Positions 1 to 11,051 of a DNA stretch of 64,000 nt are shown piece after piece. How positions within the stretch are numbered: the stretch's first letter is position 1; every line of letters begins with the position of its first letter. Under the pieces are notes generated by a model, which saw only the letters and a list, made by a program, of their open reading frames with translations, ran no database searches and was not told the origin of the DNA. The DNA comes from Symbiodinium natans (lineage: Eukaryota; Sar; Dinophyceae; Suessiales; Symbiodiniaceae): positions 212,001-276,000 of the forward strand of contig CAJNDS010001646.1 of assembly GCA_905221605.1 (NCBI GenBank), read 5' to 3'. The position numbers were made by a program, and so were the translations under genes.

Positions 1-61
1 AGGGACAAAAACCCACACTCCAAACCTGAAACACACCGAATTACACTAATTTCCTCGCAGT

Positions 62-345
62 TGCAGGTCGCAACCGGTTGCTATCTGCATTTTACTACAC
101 AGAATCTACAAGGATCGTTCCACTTTGATGTTTGGGCGAAGGGGCAGGTCGCAACCGGTTGCGATCTGTGTTTTCCATGCAGAAACTAAGAACGGTTCGT
201 TCACTTTGGTTTTTGGGAGACAGTACAGGTCGCAACCGGTTGCGAACTGTGTTTTCGCACAGATTATTATAAGACACTGTCGTTTGAATTTGTGTTGGTG
301 AAGCTACAGGTCGCAACCTGTTGCGTTCTGTGTTTTTCGCTGAAT
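62..345. repeat. 82-bp satellite, four copies, with palindromic core
   Basis: Four copies of a unit containing AGGTCGCAACCGGTTGCGAT followed by a TCTGTGTTTT-like tail start near 65, 146, 227 and 309, a period of about 81-82 bp. The centre GCAACCGGTTGC is a perfect palindrome in the first three copies; the fourth has CCTGTTGC instead. The intervening spacers share a weaker pattern (CAGAATCTAC, CAGAAACTAA). The array probably continues to the left of the window. No coding potential is evident. From 346 to about 1230 I see only mixed sequence with no convincing exon. Confidence 0.85.
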
Positions 346-1238
346 CTATGAGCAGCCATTCATGAAGATTGTAGATAAAAAGGTAGCGACCTCCCCAGTT
401 TGCTTAAAGTTTAGGCCGAAACAAACAGAACCAGGTCACCCATGGTTTCATGCCGAGCCTCCGCGTGCCTGGAACTCGGTTCTGCAGGACGAATCCTGAG
501 ATGGCTTTAAAAAGCCGCAAGTGATCGCAGCCGGTCGTGTCTGATCAATGCTGACCTACACAACTTTTGTTTAGCTGCCTAGGGGCGAATTGACAATTTA
601 ATGTGCCAGCCACTGACTGTAATAACACGCGGAACTTGGACCCCTCCGAAATCAAGCCCTGAGCAACGCAATCCGTCCCATTCAGCCCAGGGACGTGCTC
701 GGGATGATCGCCACCACAGCTGCAGTCGGAACTCACATACATTAATTAGACATCCTAGCTACACGTGGAAGTTAGTTCATTACAACCCCTGGCTACACAT
801 GGAAGGTAATTACAAGGCCTAGCTACTCTAACTAGCAGCTAAATGCCGGGCAGCTGACTAGTTATTGATCAAATACACAACTTGTAATCGCCACTGCCCC
901 ACCGTGCTGAATTCAGCTTTTTGCTGCCAATGAATTCTCACAAAAACCTGCCAATGATTTGAGCAACAAAAAAAACAAATGTCGCGCAAACCCGTTTCTT
1001 CCGCGAACGGGTTCCTGGCGACTACTACATGTGCAGTCAGTATGTTATACGTCGCATTTAGTTTAAGGCACTTGGTTCCTGTAACACGCTACGTCATACC
1101 CCTTTCTGAGGCTACCCCCTTCCTGGTCCTCAATGAGTGATTCGATCTTTAGTTTTTTGCCGATGGAATTTCGAGGAACTAGCTGCAATTTCAGGGTCGT
1201 CTTTTGCCAAGTGTGGGTTCTTTGAGTTGTTTTTTTGA

Positions 1239-1330
1239 TGCGAAAACTTTGAGTCTAAAGGGCGAAAACTTTGAGTCTAAAGGGTGTTGAAGTTGCGAAA
1301 ACTTTGAGTCTAAAGGGTGTTGAAGTTTTT
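1239..1330. repeat. Short tandem repeat, about 33 bp
   Basis: The unit GCGAAAACTTTGAGTCTAAA occurs three times in close succession, at about 1239, 1262 and 1295. The last two are followed by GGGTGTTGAAGTT. It lies just beyond the 3' end of the reverse transcriptase fragment that reads on the minus strand, so it may be part of that element's tail or an independent minisatellite. Confidence 0.7.
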
Positions 1331-1376
1331 TTTGTGGCCACTACAATCCATGACATATGAACAACATCCCCCCCTC

Positions 1377-1640
1377 TTAAATCCCGCTAAGAAGAACCCT
1401 ATCCCCGAACTGCAGACGAGTGGGCTGCTGGTAACACCACGTGGCCCAGCGCGCCAGCACAGGGAAGTTGGCGCAGCACTGTTGGAGCACCGCAGTGCGG
1501 TCGACACAGTTGAACGCGTTACTGAAATCGAGCTTAACCAGGACTTTGTGGGTGGAGCCCATATGCCGCTGCGTCCAGGCCCGCGCCGCATGCACTGCCG
1601 TTTCAGCTCCGCCCTTGACACCCAGAGGGTCCAGAGACAT
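1377..1640 (-). pseudogene. LINE-type reverse transcriptase fragment (palm motif)
   Basis: The minus-strand frame contains GVKGGAETAVHAARAW, then KVLVKLDFSNAFNCVDR and LARWATWCYQQP. The LVKLDFSNAFN string is the first catalytic aspartate motif of non-LTR retrotransposon reverse transcriptases. Only about 85 residues of the palm remain. The fragment lacks the second catalytic (YxDD-type) motif and runs into unrelated sequence and a stop at 1377. Its left edge (GVKGGAE) corresponds to the point where the larger fragment at 6373-8113 breaks off (QVGVAVP), so the two could be pieces of one disrupted copy or two independent decayed copies. It would copy its own RNA into DNA if intact; it is certainly not functional as seen. 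Confidence 0.8.
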
Positions 1641-1699
1641 CACAATTATGGAATTGGGTGGATCCATTCGCAGGCATGGCATTTGTTGCATTCATGGTC

Positions 1700-2930
1700 T
1701 TACAACTGTAAGTCCATCCCTGCGAACATGTACCTTACAGGGTGATGCGCTGGGCGGGGGTTACATTTTGCAATCAAGTTTTTTTCGACTGCGGAACTCT
1801 CGATATCATAAATTCTAGGAGCTTATGTGGAGCTTATAACAAAACGTGCCGGTTCAACACCGGCAGGCTGTAACTTTTGAAATTTGCCTTTAAGAGACAC
1901 CGGCTGGCTCTAACTGTTGAAATGTGGGCTTTAGAGTTAGTGTAGGGATCCCCTGGTTTGGGCGCAATCGCGCTGGCGTCCCTTGCTGGCTTTTGCTCAG
2001 GACCTATTTTTTTCGATCAGGGTCACAGCAGGTGTTGCGACGAAGTATCGGTTCATGGATCTAGCAGGTGTGTTTGCTCTAGTGGGTTTATCTTCTCCGA
2101 CTCGGGCGAGGTTTCGTGCCCACCTTTTTGTTTGCTGTTATTACTTTTACTATTATCATGATTATTCTCATAATAATAATTATTATTATTAGTAGTAGTA
2201 GTAGTACGATTTCCCCACCCCCCCGGTGCGGCGCCAAGAACGCTACTTTTTCGCACGTGTTTTGTCAAACCACGCGTTTGGAGGGTCGTTTGTCAAACCT
2301 TGCGAAAGCGTTTGGTAAAACATGGTTGGTTTTTTTGGGCGTTTTTCGATTTTGTATGCAAACGTGCTGTAAATACCAGCATTCGTGTTCGACATTTTTT
2401 CACATTTGTTGGCCATTTTCGAGTTTCGTCAAATTGTACAAAAGAAACCACGTTTTAAATTGAGGCTTCTCATGTCAACTTTTCCGATTTTCTGTATCTT
2501 TTTGGTTGCGTTGCCGAAACTGCTGTAAATAGCAGCATGTTTGCTCCTGTTCCGGACGATGACTGCTTTTTCGCCGCCAGCAAATACTTGCATTTTTCCT
2601 GTTGGAGAGATCCATGTTCCCTTCTATCTATGTCTTGTCTTGCGGGGGTGGGGGGGTACTTACGTTCGAAAGACGTGCGTTAAATAACCCACATTCGCTT
2701 TTTTTGGTTTTTGAAATTTATTTTCGTAATCACACAGTTTCCATGCACCGGGTGAGGAGGGCGGGCTAGCTGTCTTTTCTACATGCCAAGTCTTTGGCGT
2801 GCGCAACATTCGGGTAAGACCTCTCTTCCTTGCGTGAGCTCTTTGCCTCTGTCTGTATCTCTCGAACTGTTCAGGGAAGCATCCCCCCCCCCCCCCCCCA
2901 GTGCGACGGACGCCGCTTCAACACTTTAAG
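1700..2930. other. No gene seen; low-complexity spacer
   Basis: This stretch has T-rich tracts, an ATT/AGT microsatellite at about 2148-2208 and poly-C runs at about 2216-2224 and 2883-2899. A paired phrase 'CTGTAAATA(C)CAGCAT' recurs near 2368 and 2521. Reading frames here are short and simple in composition. I see nothing I would call an exon. Confidence 0.5.
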
Positions 2931-2931
2931 A

Positions 2932-3249
2932 TCAAGATACAGACGGGCCACCGTCCCTCAACAGTTTGATACAGACGGGGCAATTTGCCTGAACACTTGA
3001 AGAGATACAGACGGGACACCTTCCCTGACCAGTTTAAGAGACACAGACGGGGCACCTTCCCTCAACAGTTTTTTAAGAGATACAGACGGGGCGCCTTCTC
3101 TGAACACTTTAAGAGATACAGACGGGGCACCGTCCCTCAACAGTTTGAAGATACAGACGGGGCCACCTTGCCTGAACACTTTGGGAGATACAGACGGGGC
3201 ACCCTCCCTGAACACTTTCAGAGATACAGATGGGGCACCGTCCCTCAGC

Positions 3250-3250
<1 letters not shown>
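2932..3250. repeat. Minisatellite, nine copies of a 32-39-bp unit
   Basis: Units of the form GATACAGACGGGGCACCTTC followed by CCTGAACACTTTAAGA repeat nine times with small length changes. Two alternating half-versions exist, one ending CCTGAACACTTT and one ending CCTCAACAGTTT. The last copy runs directly into an AGT microsatellite. The long open frames on both strands here are a consequence of the repeat and are not genes. Confidence 0.9.
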
Positions 3251-3323
<73 letters not shown>

Positions 3324-3387
3324 AAGTAGTAGTAGTAGCATAAATGTTAATATTATACAAAAAGTTCTAATATTTCTTAATATCTAC

Positions 3388-3423
<36 letters not shown>

Positions 3424-3424
3424 C

Positions 3425-3464
<40 letters not shown>

Positions 3465-3466
3465 CG

Positions 3467-3559
<93 letters not shown>

Positions 3560-3560
3560 G
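3246..3560. repeat. AGT microsatellites with a head-to-head foldback
   Basis: A first AGT run covers about 3249-3335. After a 53-bp AT-rich gap, a second TAG run starts near 3389 and switches at about 3463-3468 (AGTACGACT) into an ACT run that continues to about 3559. The second block is therefore a near-perfect inverted repeat with arms of about 75-90 bp able to form a long hairpin. Poly-serine, poly-leucine and poly-valine frames across it are artefacts. Confidence 0.9.
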
Positions 3561-3639
3561 CAGGTATAGCAGGAGGATCCCCGTAAAATGTATCCAGAAA
3601 CCGAGGCACCAACGCCAACCCTTAACGTGAGAGCCGCTT

Positions 3640-3905
3640 CGAGCTTATAATCCTTCCCGTAAGTCCTGAAACCATAAATACGAGGTCCCAGCCTCACGCC
3701 GCCCTGCGTAAACAATGCCCGGAAGCCCTGAAACCATAAATGCAAGGTTCCAGCCTCCGCCACCCTACGTAGAAACCTTCTCATCGTGCCCGGAAGCCCT
3801 GAAACCACAAATATACGAGGTCTCGACCTCAGGCCACCCTACGTAAAAGCCTCTCAATCGTGGCTTTGAAGCACGAAGCCGTAAATACGAAGTCTACACC
3901 CGCCC
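3640..3905. repeat. Degenerate tandem repeat, about 60-70 bp
   Basis: Four diverged copies contain CCTGAAACCATAAATACGAG or close variants, then GTCCCAGCCTC and a CCACCCTACGTA-like end. Copies start near 3663, 3728, 3797 and 3872. It continues loosely toward 3990-4100, where a shorter GCGTGACTTG motif is repeated five times. No gene is seen from 3905 to 4480. Confidence 0.65.
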
Positions 3906-4479
3906 TAAACCCAGAGACAGGCTTCTTCCGGAGGCTTGAACCATCTAAAAACACACAATTACGCAATTCTCGTATACTGGGCTGGATTTAAGGGACGTGA
4001 CTGCGCGTGACTTAGCGTGACTTGGGCCTCAAAAACCATCCTCTGGAGTGCTTTGGGCAGGTTTGCGCGTGACTTGGCGTGACTTGGCGTGACTTGCGAA
4101 AAAACGTGCCCGGACAAGGTCATTTTGAACAAATCTTGTCATGTGTGGTTTTGGAGGTTAAAAGTGTGCCATGCTCCTCGTACCGGCCCCTACGCACGAA
4201 GGTCCTACACGCTTAAGCTCCCCAACTGAGTCTCGAAACTCACTGCTCCCAGAGGTTTCCTGGCCCACGCAACAGGGTTCGCTTTGAAATTTTGTGTTTT
4301 GTACGAGGAAACATGCTAATGCGCAGAACGGCGGTGGCATGCCTCTGTGGACCCTTTTGAAAATTGGAAAATTTCAGACAAGTACCTGCTTTGTGGAGGT
4401 CCTGGGTCCTTATTGGCAATCGGTGCCTCCATGAAACATACGTATTTTGGTTTTACAGAACAAGTAAAAAGCTAGTCCT

Positions 4480-4690
4480 AGCCTTGTGGGATCCAAGGGA
4501 CACTTAAGCGAGGATAAAAAAAATCTTTGCGAGAATCCAAAGGACGGTTGAGCGCAGGTGGAAAAGCTAATCCGAGCCTGGTGGGAATCCAGGGGACAGC
4601 TCAGACAACTCAGAGAGAAGGAAACAAAACCAATCTTTGCGGGAATCCACGGGACAGCTGGGCACGAGTAAAAAGCCTTGCTTCCTTGCT
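4480..4690. repeat. Diverged tandem repeat around GGAATCCAGGGGACA
   Basis: Near-copies of GGGAATCCANGGGACAGCT, each followed by an AAAAAGCTA- or AAACCAATCTTTGCG-like stretch, recur about every 60-80 bp at about 4488, 4533, 4583 and 4643. A TTCC/CTTC-rich tract follows at 4680-4735. No exon is evident from 4690 to 5720; that part holds a CGA microsatellite near 4990 and AT-rich sequence. Confidence 0.55.
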
Positions 4691-5719
4691 TCCTTGCCTG
4701 CTTCCTTCGTTCCTTGCTTCCTTCCTTCCCTCCCTCCACAGTAGGAAGAACAGCAAATCACTTTTTGATCCATTTTTTTATCCGCATGCCCTGAATATTG
4801 TGCATCTCCAGGATCAGAGCTGGGTTTCGGGACGGAGTTGCGGAGCAGGGTGAGTTTCACAGCCCACCTGTTTCCCCTTCTTTCCCCCCCTGATTTGGTG
4901 GGCTTAGGGATTAGGAGTAAGGGATTAGGGTTCAAGGTCTAGGGTGTAGGGACGACTACTGCCATGATTATGACTATACTACTACTTCGACGACGACGAC
5001 GACAACTACAACTATGTACCCGCGGTCGCAGCAGCTAACACCAGGCGCACACAGGCCGCTTATCTTGTATAAACAAACATGACAAGTTCACAGTATGAAA
5101 GCATTTTGTGATTAATATTACAGAATAATCATATCACACTAGCAGGTTAATATCACACTAGCAGGTTATACGCATGTAACAGTGCAATTAAGTTTTAAGA
5201 TGTCCCAATAACAATGTCTAAGTAGGAAATATTTAGTTAAAATTTATAGTCAGGAAAAAACTGCACCTCTCTCCCCCAATAGGCAGCCATACCCGGTGTA
5301 GGGGCCTTCCCCCACCCCACCCACCCCTCCCGGCCGGACAAGCCTTCCAAGCCTTCAACAATATTTTGATCTCCCTAGAAATAGAGGCTTCCAAGCCTTC
5401 AATAAGCTCATTCTGATCCCAAATAAGATGTTTTGATCCCCTTAGCAATAAACTATTTTTTGATCCCAAATAGTTTTTTTTTTTAATCCAGTGCCCGATT
5501 CAGGGCTCCTGATTGAAATCTAAACATCTAAACCCAGTCAACATAGGGTTCAGGGAATAGGGTTCAGGGTTTCGGGACCTTAGACCCTACATCCGAGAGG
5601 CTAGCCAGCCCACGCCTTGTGGATTCTCAGGATTTGGGCTTGAGGTCGGGGCAAACTTGACTTCGATAAATATGCGGGGGGGGGGGGGTGTCTGGCCTAG
5701 GATTTTCGCCTGTTAGCAG

Positions 5720-6135
5720 GCTCCCCCTTCAAAAAAAGCCATGCCCGAACTCAATCCCCTTCAAAACCGAAATGCAGTTGGCCTGATCCCCAGACTTAAG
5801 CCAGGCGAAGCTAAAACCTTGCAGCTCCCGAACTCAATCCCCTTCAAAACCGACATGACGTTGGCGAAATCCCCAGACTTAAGCCCCTAATCCCACGGCC
5901 CGAAGCTAAAACATTTACCTTGCTCGAAGCTTAAACCTTGCAGCTCCCGAAGTGGATGGGGAGTGCGTGTTGTGGTGTGGGGGGTTGGGGGTGGGGTTTG
6001 GGGGAGGGGGGTGGGAGGGGGGTCGGAGGCAGCTCCCGAACTCAATCCCGGCCCTTTGAACACCAAAATGAAAATGGCCTGATCCCCAGACTTAAGCCCC
6101 TAATCCCAAAGCCCGAAGCTAAAACATATATGTTT
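5720..6135. repeat. Three-copy direct repeat, 75-100 bp
   Basis: A unit running CCCGAACTCAATCCCCTTC, AAAACCGAAATG, GGCCTGATCCCCAGACTTAA and ending GAAGCTAAAAC appears three times (about 5750-5820, 5828-5910 and 6034-6127). The last copy is separated from the second by a G-rich insertion at about 5955-6028. No coding region is supported in 5720-6370. Confidence 0.8.
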
Positions 6136-6372
6136 GCTCGGTCTGAAAACCTGTGCGCGCGATGGGACTGGGTAATTTAGAGCTTCCTGGCCTAGGGTTT
6201 TCGACTGTTTTAGTTTTTTGACGTGCGTGCCGCATAATCCTGCATCCTAAACTCATGTTTTCCTGCCTAGCGAAGAGCCAAATTTTGGCCCAAAGGCAGG
6301 TTACATAAGCGTCTTGCAGGCCGGCAAATTTTAAAAATACTCACCTATGCTACAACATTCAAATACGTGGCA

Positions 6373-8113
6373 TTACGCCAACATTTTTTTGTATACATGG
6401 TTCCTGTCCTGTAATGCCACACCGGCGATACATGTAGGATCCTCTGGGACAGCAACACCGACCTGCGCCGGCCAGAAAAAGGCTCGAGCTTCCTCGCGGA
6501 CCAATGTCATCAAGCACTTGCCTGTGAGGCGGCGCAACAATTCGCCCACAGCAATGGGCCTTAAGCCTCCAGCAGGTTTTGCCAAAGCAACTAGGCCGGC
6601 TCCAGCCAGCACTGGCGCAATGCTAGCGGGCGCGCGGCCCTGAGCTAAGACATTGACAACAGCTGTGAGCTGGGCAATGAGGCTGTCAACTCCCCCAGCC
6701 ACACAGGCATCACGGAGGTGCTGTACCTTTCCGGGCGGAAAGCACGCAAACTGCGGGTGACGAGTTCCGGAGCCACCTCTGGCGCCACAGGCAGGGACTG
6801 CACAGGCTGAGAAGCCGGGGGCGGGCTGTGAGGATGCAAGGCGGCCAAGGCAGCGGCAGACTCAGCAGTTGGCGGGCACAGGCCTTCAGCCAACAAGGCC
6901 TTGCACGCCTTGTGGTCGAAACCCTCTCTGGCCCAGCCAGTGGCCAGGTCCCGGCGTTCCTCCGGTGTCAAAGAGGGGGTGGATTTGCGGTTGTGTTTCG
7001 GCCGAGAGTCCCAAAGGCGCAAGCGCTCTCCCTCCGCCCAGCGTTGCAGGCGATCGGAGACGAAAGCAGCAGTGGCCCGGCGGTGCTTGCGCCCGCCACG
7101 GAGTGGAGCACAAAGCACACATTGTGGAAGCATATAAGCAGCTCAATCCAGGACTGTTCGTCATTGACATGAGCTACCGCTGACAAGGCACGCACGAGGG
7201 CCTGGTGCCACGCATGCCGGGCGCTGGACGGGACATGCCTGAGAGTTGGGGTCCTGGCAGTCTGGATGTCAGCCAGCGACGGCAAGTGCAATGCAGGCAC
7301 CTGCGCCGCTCCACAAGCGTTGGCATCACGCGCTGCAGGACGGCATGTGGGGTGAACCTCAAGGCGCTGGGACACAGTGCATCCACAGACCAGGCACCGA
7401 ACCAAGCCATTATGTTGGAGCCAGGCAGGCGGCACTTCCCCAACGGACGTCCCCAGTAGGTGCGTATTGATGTGCGCACGCATGGATGCAAGGCTCGTCC
7501 ATCCGCGTGCCTGCTTGGGGTCCGAATGCGGGCACTGCGGCACCGGGCAAAAGACACGGCCGGCAGGACAAGGGTCACCACTCGGTGCAGCGGCGGACAC
7601 TGAGGAGGCAGGTGCATCAATTTCCATGGCGTGGGCGCCAGCATCTGGTGAGCGCTCACGGCGGCGGCACCCAACAGGATATGGCCGTTCGCCCCCGAGT
7701 GGCGTGCCCGGAGCGGGCGGGCCAGGCCGCTTCGCCTCACCAATGCGAGTTCCCCTCAAAGGCCATCTGGACCAAGTTTGTTTGGGCGGAGGCTGCCGTG
7801 TCCACAGGCGACGTTGCCGCTCGTAGAGGCGGCGTCCGGCTCTCCGCGGTCGAAAAGACGGAGGAGGTTGACACCCAAAGCCAGCCAACGGGTTCCAGCT
7901 CACAACCGGTGGTGGGAAGGTCCAAGGGGCATTGAGGATATTTGTGAGCTCTCGGCGTCGGCGTCGCCCACAAGCCGGTGGCAGGGGTGCAGGAGGCTCA
8001 TCCCGGCTGTGCTCCCACAGGATGTGTTGATGGCCAGAACAAGCGGATCCGCAAGCCACGAGAAGGCACCACCAGTAGGCGAATCGGCGTCGCGCGCCAG
8101 GATCAGGGGCCAT
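6373..8113 (-). pseudogene. LINE-like retroelement, 5' half, frameshifted
   Basis: Read on the minus strand. The first frame (8113 to about 7100) holds GTRIGEAKRPGPP and two zinc-finger-like clusters: CPVPQCPHSD with a following HINTH, and CLVCGC with a following HPTC. The reading then shifts into a second frame near 7100-7130 (CVLCAPLRGGRKHRRATAAF to about 6740). It shifts again near 6735 into a third frame carrying LVALAKPAGGLRPIAVGELL, RRLTGKCLMTLVREEARAFF and WPAQVGVAVP, the N-terminal fingers part of a reverse transcriptase. The sequence stops matching any such protein after QVGVAVP at about 6440. Two frameshifts, a small deletion at the second shift and 3' truncation make it a dead copy. 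GC content is higher than in the flanks. Confidence 0.85.
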
Positions 8114-8209
8114 GGCGAGGGAACGAATTCCTCAACAGAAACGCGGCTCCTTGAGCCATCATAAATGAGATAAATCTCAGCTCACACAGCCTTGAACATG
8201 AAACCTCCG

Positions 8210-8704
8210 CTAATGCCAACTCTTTCGTTGGATCCCAGCTTGGCCCCTACAATTGGGGTCATACACCCTCTTCGACTTATAATTCCTATTAGGGTAATAT
8301 GAACATATATGAACCATAAATTCCCTTTGAGGGTTGATTTCGTCCCCAAGGCTCTGGGAAGCCCAGGAACCTTTCTGCCGAAGCAACGCCACCGCCTCCT
8401 TCACTGTGGCATGGCCAGGCCTCACTCACACTCCACCGGCAAAAAAACGAACATTAGATCAAGTAGAACCACAGTAGAACCACTTAGAACCACAGGTGTG
8501 AAAGCTGATGGATGCGTCTCTTGAGGGGAAACTTTGGGACCAAAGCGCTGCCGCCGTCCGAGAGACAAGGGTAGCTCCAAGATGCCCTCGCCGGGAAGTG
8601 TGATGCACACCATGGCCGCGCATTCGTGCGTTATCGCGCGTTCCAGCGGTGAGATTCAAAGCAACTCACGGGTTTACGCCTATAGATGCCTGTAGCCCCG
8701 CCAT
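8210..8704 (-). CDS. Small spliced gene of unknown function, one introner
   Basis: Proposed start ATG at 8704 (MAGLQASIGVN) is followed by a GTGAGT donor at about 8670. A second exon around 8525-8635 reads AAMVCITLPGEGILELPLSL then RRQRFGPKV. A third (8353 to about 8430) reads GHATVKEAVALLRQKGSWAS, and the last (8210-8238) ends TGIQRKSWH-stop. The 114-bp intron between the last two exons is a family A introner with a GC donor; joining keeps the frame. Boundaries of the first two introns are not resolved. No family is recognised. It sits directly upstream, on the same strand, of the decayed LINE copy, which may have landed in its 3' flank. Confidence 0.4.
8239..8352 (-). mobile_element. Introner, family A, 114 bp, GC-AG
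   Basis: On the minus strand the element begins GCCTTGGGGACGAAATCAAC and ends GGGGCCAAG. The middle contains the family landmarks CCCTCAAAGGGAATTTATGG, AATAGGAATTATAAG and CCCCAATTGTAGG. The exon ends at 8353 (CCCAGA) and resumes at 8238 (CTGGGATCC). The inverted ends (CTTGGGGA and a degenerate CCAAG) match other family A copies. Confidence 0.75.
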
Positions 8705-8789
8705 CGAATTGATTTTCTCACCGCGACAAGTGCTGTGGTCTCTTCGACTCTTGCTGCTTGAGCCACTGCCAACGCATCATCAGCCTGGG

Positions 8790-11050
8790 TCCCAAAGCCG
8801 AAGCACAAAACACCTAAACCCTCTAAGCCCTCTGAACCCTGTAAACCCTCTAAACGCTCTAAGACCCTCTGAGCCCTCTAGACGCCCTCTATATAGGCCT
8901 TTAAAACCCACAAAAACCCCCAAACTGCCAAGCCCCGGAACCCTCTGAACCCGTACTCTAAAAAAAGCCTTCGACTCCCACCCAAAAAACAACCTCAAAC
9001 CACCCAAGCACTGGTCCTACACCCTTGCGCCCTCAAACCTCTCGACCACTAAGCCCTTAGACTGGGGTTTCATTTGGAGTTTGTGGGTTTCCAGCTCTTG
9101 CCACGGAGGTGCCTTTCGACCCCTACGCCCCTACATCAAAACCTTTAAACTCCTCATCCCCCTACCAAACAACTACAAAGTTCGGGTCTCAGGGTTTTGG
9201 GATTTTGGGATTTAGGGTTTAGGGTTTAGGGCTCCGCCCAAACCCCCCACTCAACACCGGTGTGGGTACGTGTGATTTGCCTAGCCACGGCTTAAGGGGC
9301 GTAATTGCAGCGTAATTTGGGATAGTAGCCCCGATTATAATTCCTTTCTAGGACTGTTAGTATAAGGGGGGAACATCCCAGAGCATGATCAAGGTTCAGG
9401 GGCGCGGGCTCAGGGTGCCAAAACTCCCGAAACACTTGAAGCCCCCGCCCAAAACAAAACAGTCTCAAACAATCGGTTTCATGCTTCCATCACGCTTGTT
9501 CGTAATCAAGACTTCAACACCTGGCTTATCAGGAACTTCACACTTGGACTTCAAAGGGAGCCGCCCATGGAGCTGGCCGCATCTAAGAAGCAGCTTTCCT
9601 TCCCTGAGTAAGGCAGGCACAGGGTGTGGACTTTTTTTGCTTTCCTAGCCATGCCGCCTGCCGGATGCTCACAAGGCTTTCGCTTTCAAATGTGAGAAGC
9701 CCTGTGCAAATCGGCGTCCGTGGCCTTGGGGAGAGCTGTCCTCTCCTGAGCCAGAACTCGCTGCTTTTGAGCATGTCGGAAAAATTCCTTGCTGGCCCCA
9801 TGTGACCACCGAGTAAACCGTGAATTGCAGCAGCCCTCCGTCTCAACCGGACTGTACAAAGCTGTACATGACTTTGCTGCAGAGCCTCAAATCCACAATG
9901 GCAAAAACTGACTTATGTCGGCCTCTGTCAGCTATTCTGACGATTCAGCCACCAGATCCGACACAGAGGTGTAAATCCCCGCAACCATGCCTTGGCTTTT
10001 CATCTTCCATGTGGAGAGGTTTGCTTCAGGTCTTTTGAAGGTCAGTGCATCGAAGGCGCAGAGAAGGCTGAGGAGCAAGATAACGCCTCAGATTTGTGAT
10101 TTGTGCAGACGAAGGCATGACACCAGCAGCGATGCAGGCTGGACGAAGGGCAAAGTATCTGGTCAACGATGCGACTGGACACATCAGACCCCAAGTGCCT
10201 CAGCGAACGAGGACAGTTGAAACACACGCCTTTCCAACAATGAAGCTCAACTGCGTGGACTTCTTCGGATGGAAGCTAAAACTACGTAGTCTGAGGTCAC
10301 CAAACCTCGACGCGCGTTTACAATTAGTACCCTTAACCTCGCAACCCCATGTCGCCAAAGCAACATCAAGGCCCCTTGCAACCCCTTAAACGCCTATAAG
10401 CCCCCCAAGATCCCTTTATCAATTCTCCCCCCAAACAAACCGCGGAATCTGAAACCAAACCCCTTGGGAGGATCCAAAAAAGTAGATCCCCTGAAGGGTT
10501 CCTAAAAATGCTCCCATAGTAGTAGAAAGTAGTCTAGGGTGTATGGGTACAATGGGTACTACTTGGGGGATCTACTGTACTTGTTGCATCCTCCCAAGGT
10601 CCTGGAAAGGTGAGCAGCCGTGGAGTCCCTTGCGCCAGGGACTTTGTGCCACGCCACAGCGCCGCAGCACCGCTCCTCGTGTAAGCCACACTTGGGGGGA
10701 GGGCTGATGGTGTTTAGGGGGGTTCAGAGTTTAAGGTTTAGGGGGATCAGGGCCAAGGGAGGGGAAAGGGAGATAGGGGAGATTTGAAGGGGGTTCAAGT
10801 ATGAAATGCAGGGGTGGATGAGTTGCTGCCTTGCAGAAGGACAGCCAACCCGTTGCAAACCGGCAAACAATCCCAACACAACTTTACGCCCATCCTGTGG
10901 GCCTGCGTTTTCGCCAATAAGCCAGTTGACCGTTGACCTAAGAACCCCGCATGAAGCACCAACAATGCTATCCCAATCCTTTGGCTGGCAGGTGTTGCAT
11001 TTTGCAAGTCCGCCAGCTGCCCGGACAACCCCCCAACAAGCAACAGGAAC
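8790..11050. other. Repeat-rich spacer, no confident gene
   Basis: From 8800 to 9060 the sequence is a degenerate CCCTCTAAACC array, and 9190-9235 carries three perfect TTTAGGG units. Open stretches exist on both strands between 9840 and 10390 (for example plus strand TPAAMQAGRRAKYLVNDATG near 10120 and minus strand AGIYTSVSDLVAESSE near 9960), but I could not build a model from them. The segment 10400-10800 is G-rich and noncoding in appearance. Confidence 0.4.
9318..9388. mobile_element. Family C element, partly degraded
   Basis: The right end GGACTGTTAGTATAAGGGGG followed by GGAACATCCCA matches the right inverted end of the better-preserved element at 37628-37707. The left end is degraded (GGGATAGTAGCCCC versus the expected GGGATGTTCCCCC). 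It lies in noncoding sequence here, so it cannot be tied to an exon junction. Confidence 0.6.
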
Positions 11051-11051
11051 G

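Noticed and set aside
62-345. CRISPR-like array
   Set aside because: Spacing is regular, but the intervening sequences are diverged copies of each other, the repeat contains a palindrome typical of satellites, and the genome is eukaryotic.
2958-3618. Long open frames rich in Leu, Ser, Thr or Val
   Set aside because: They are translations of AGT/ACT microsatellites and the adjoining minisatellite; no other coding signal is present.
7174-7973. Plus-strand and alternative-frame ORFs of 80-190 codons
   Set aside because: They are shadows of the GC-rich LINE pseudogene read in other frames; the zinc-finger and reverse transcriptase motifs fix the minus-strand frames.
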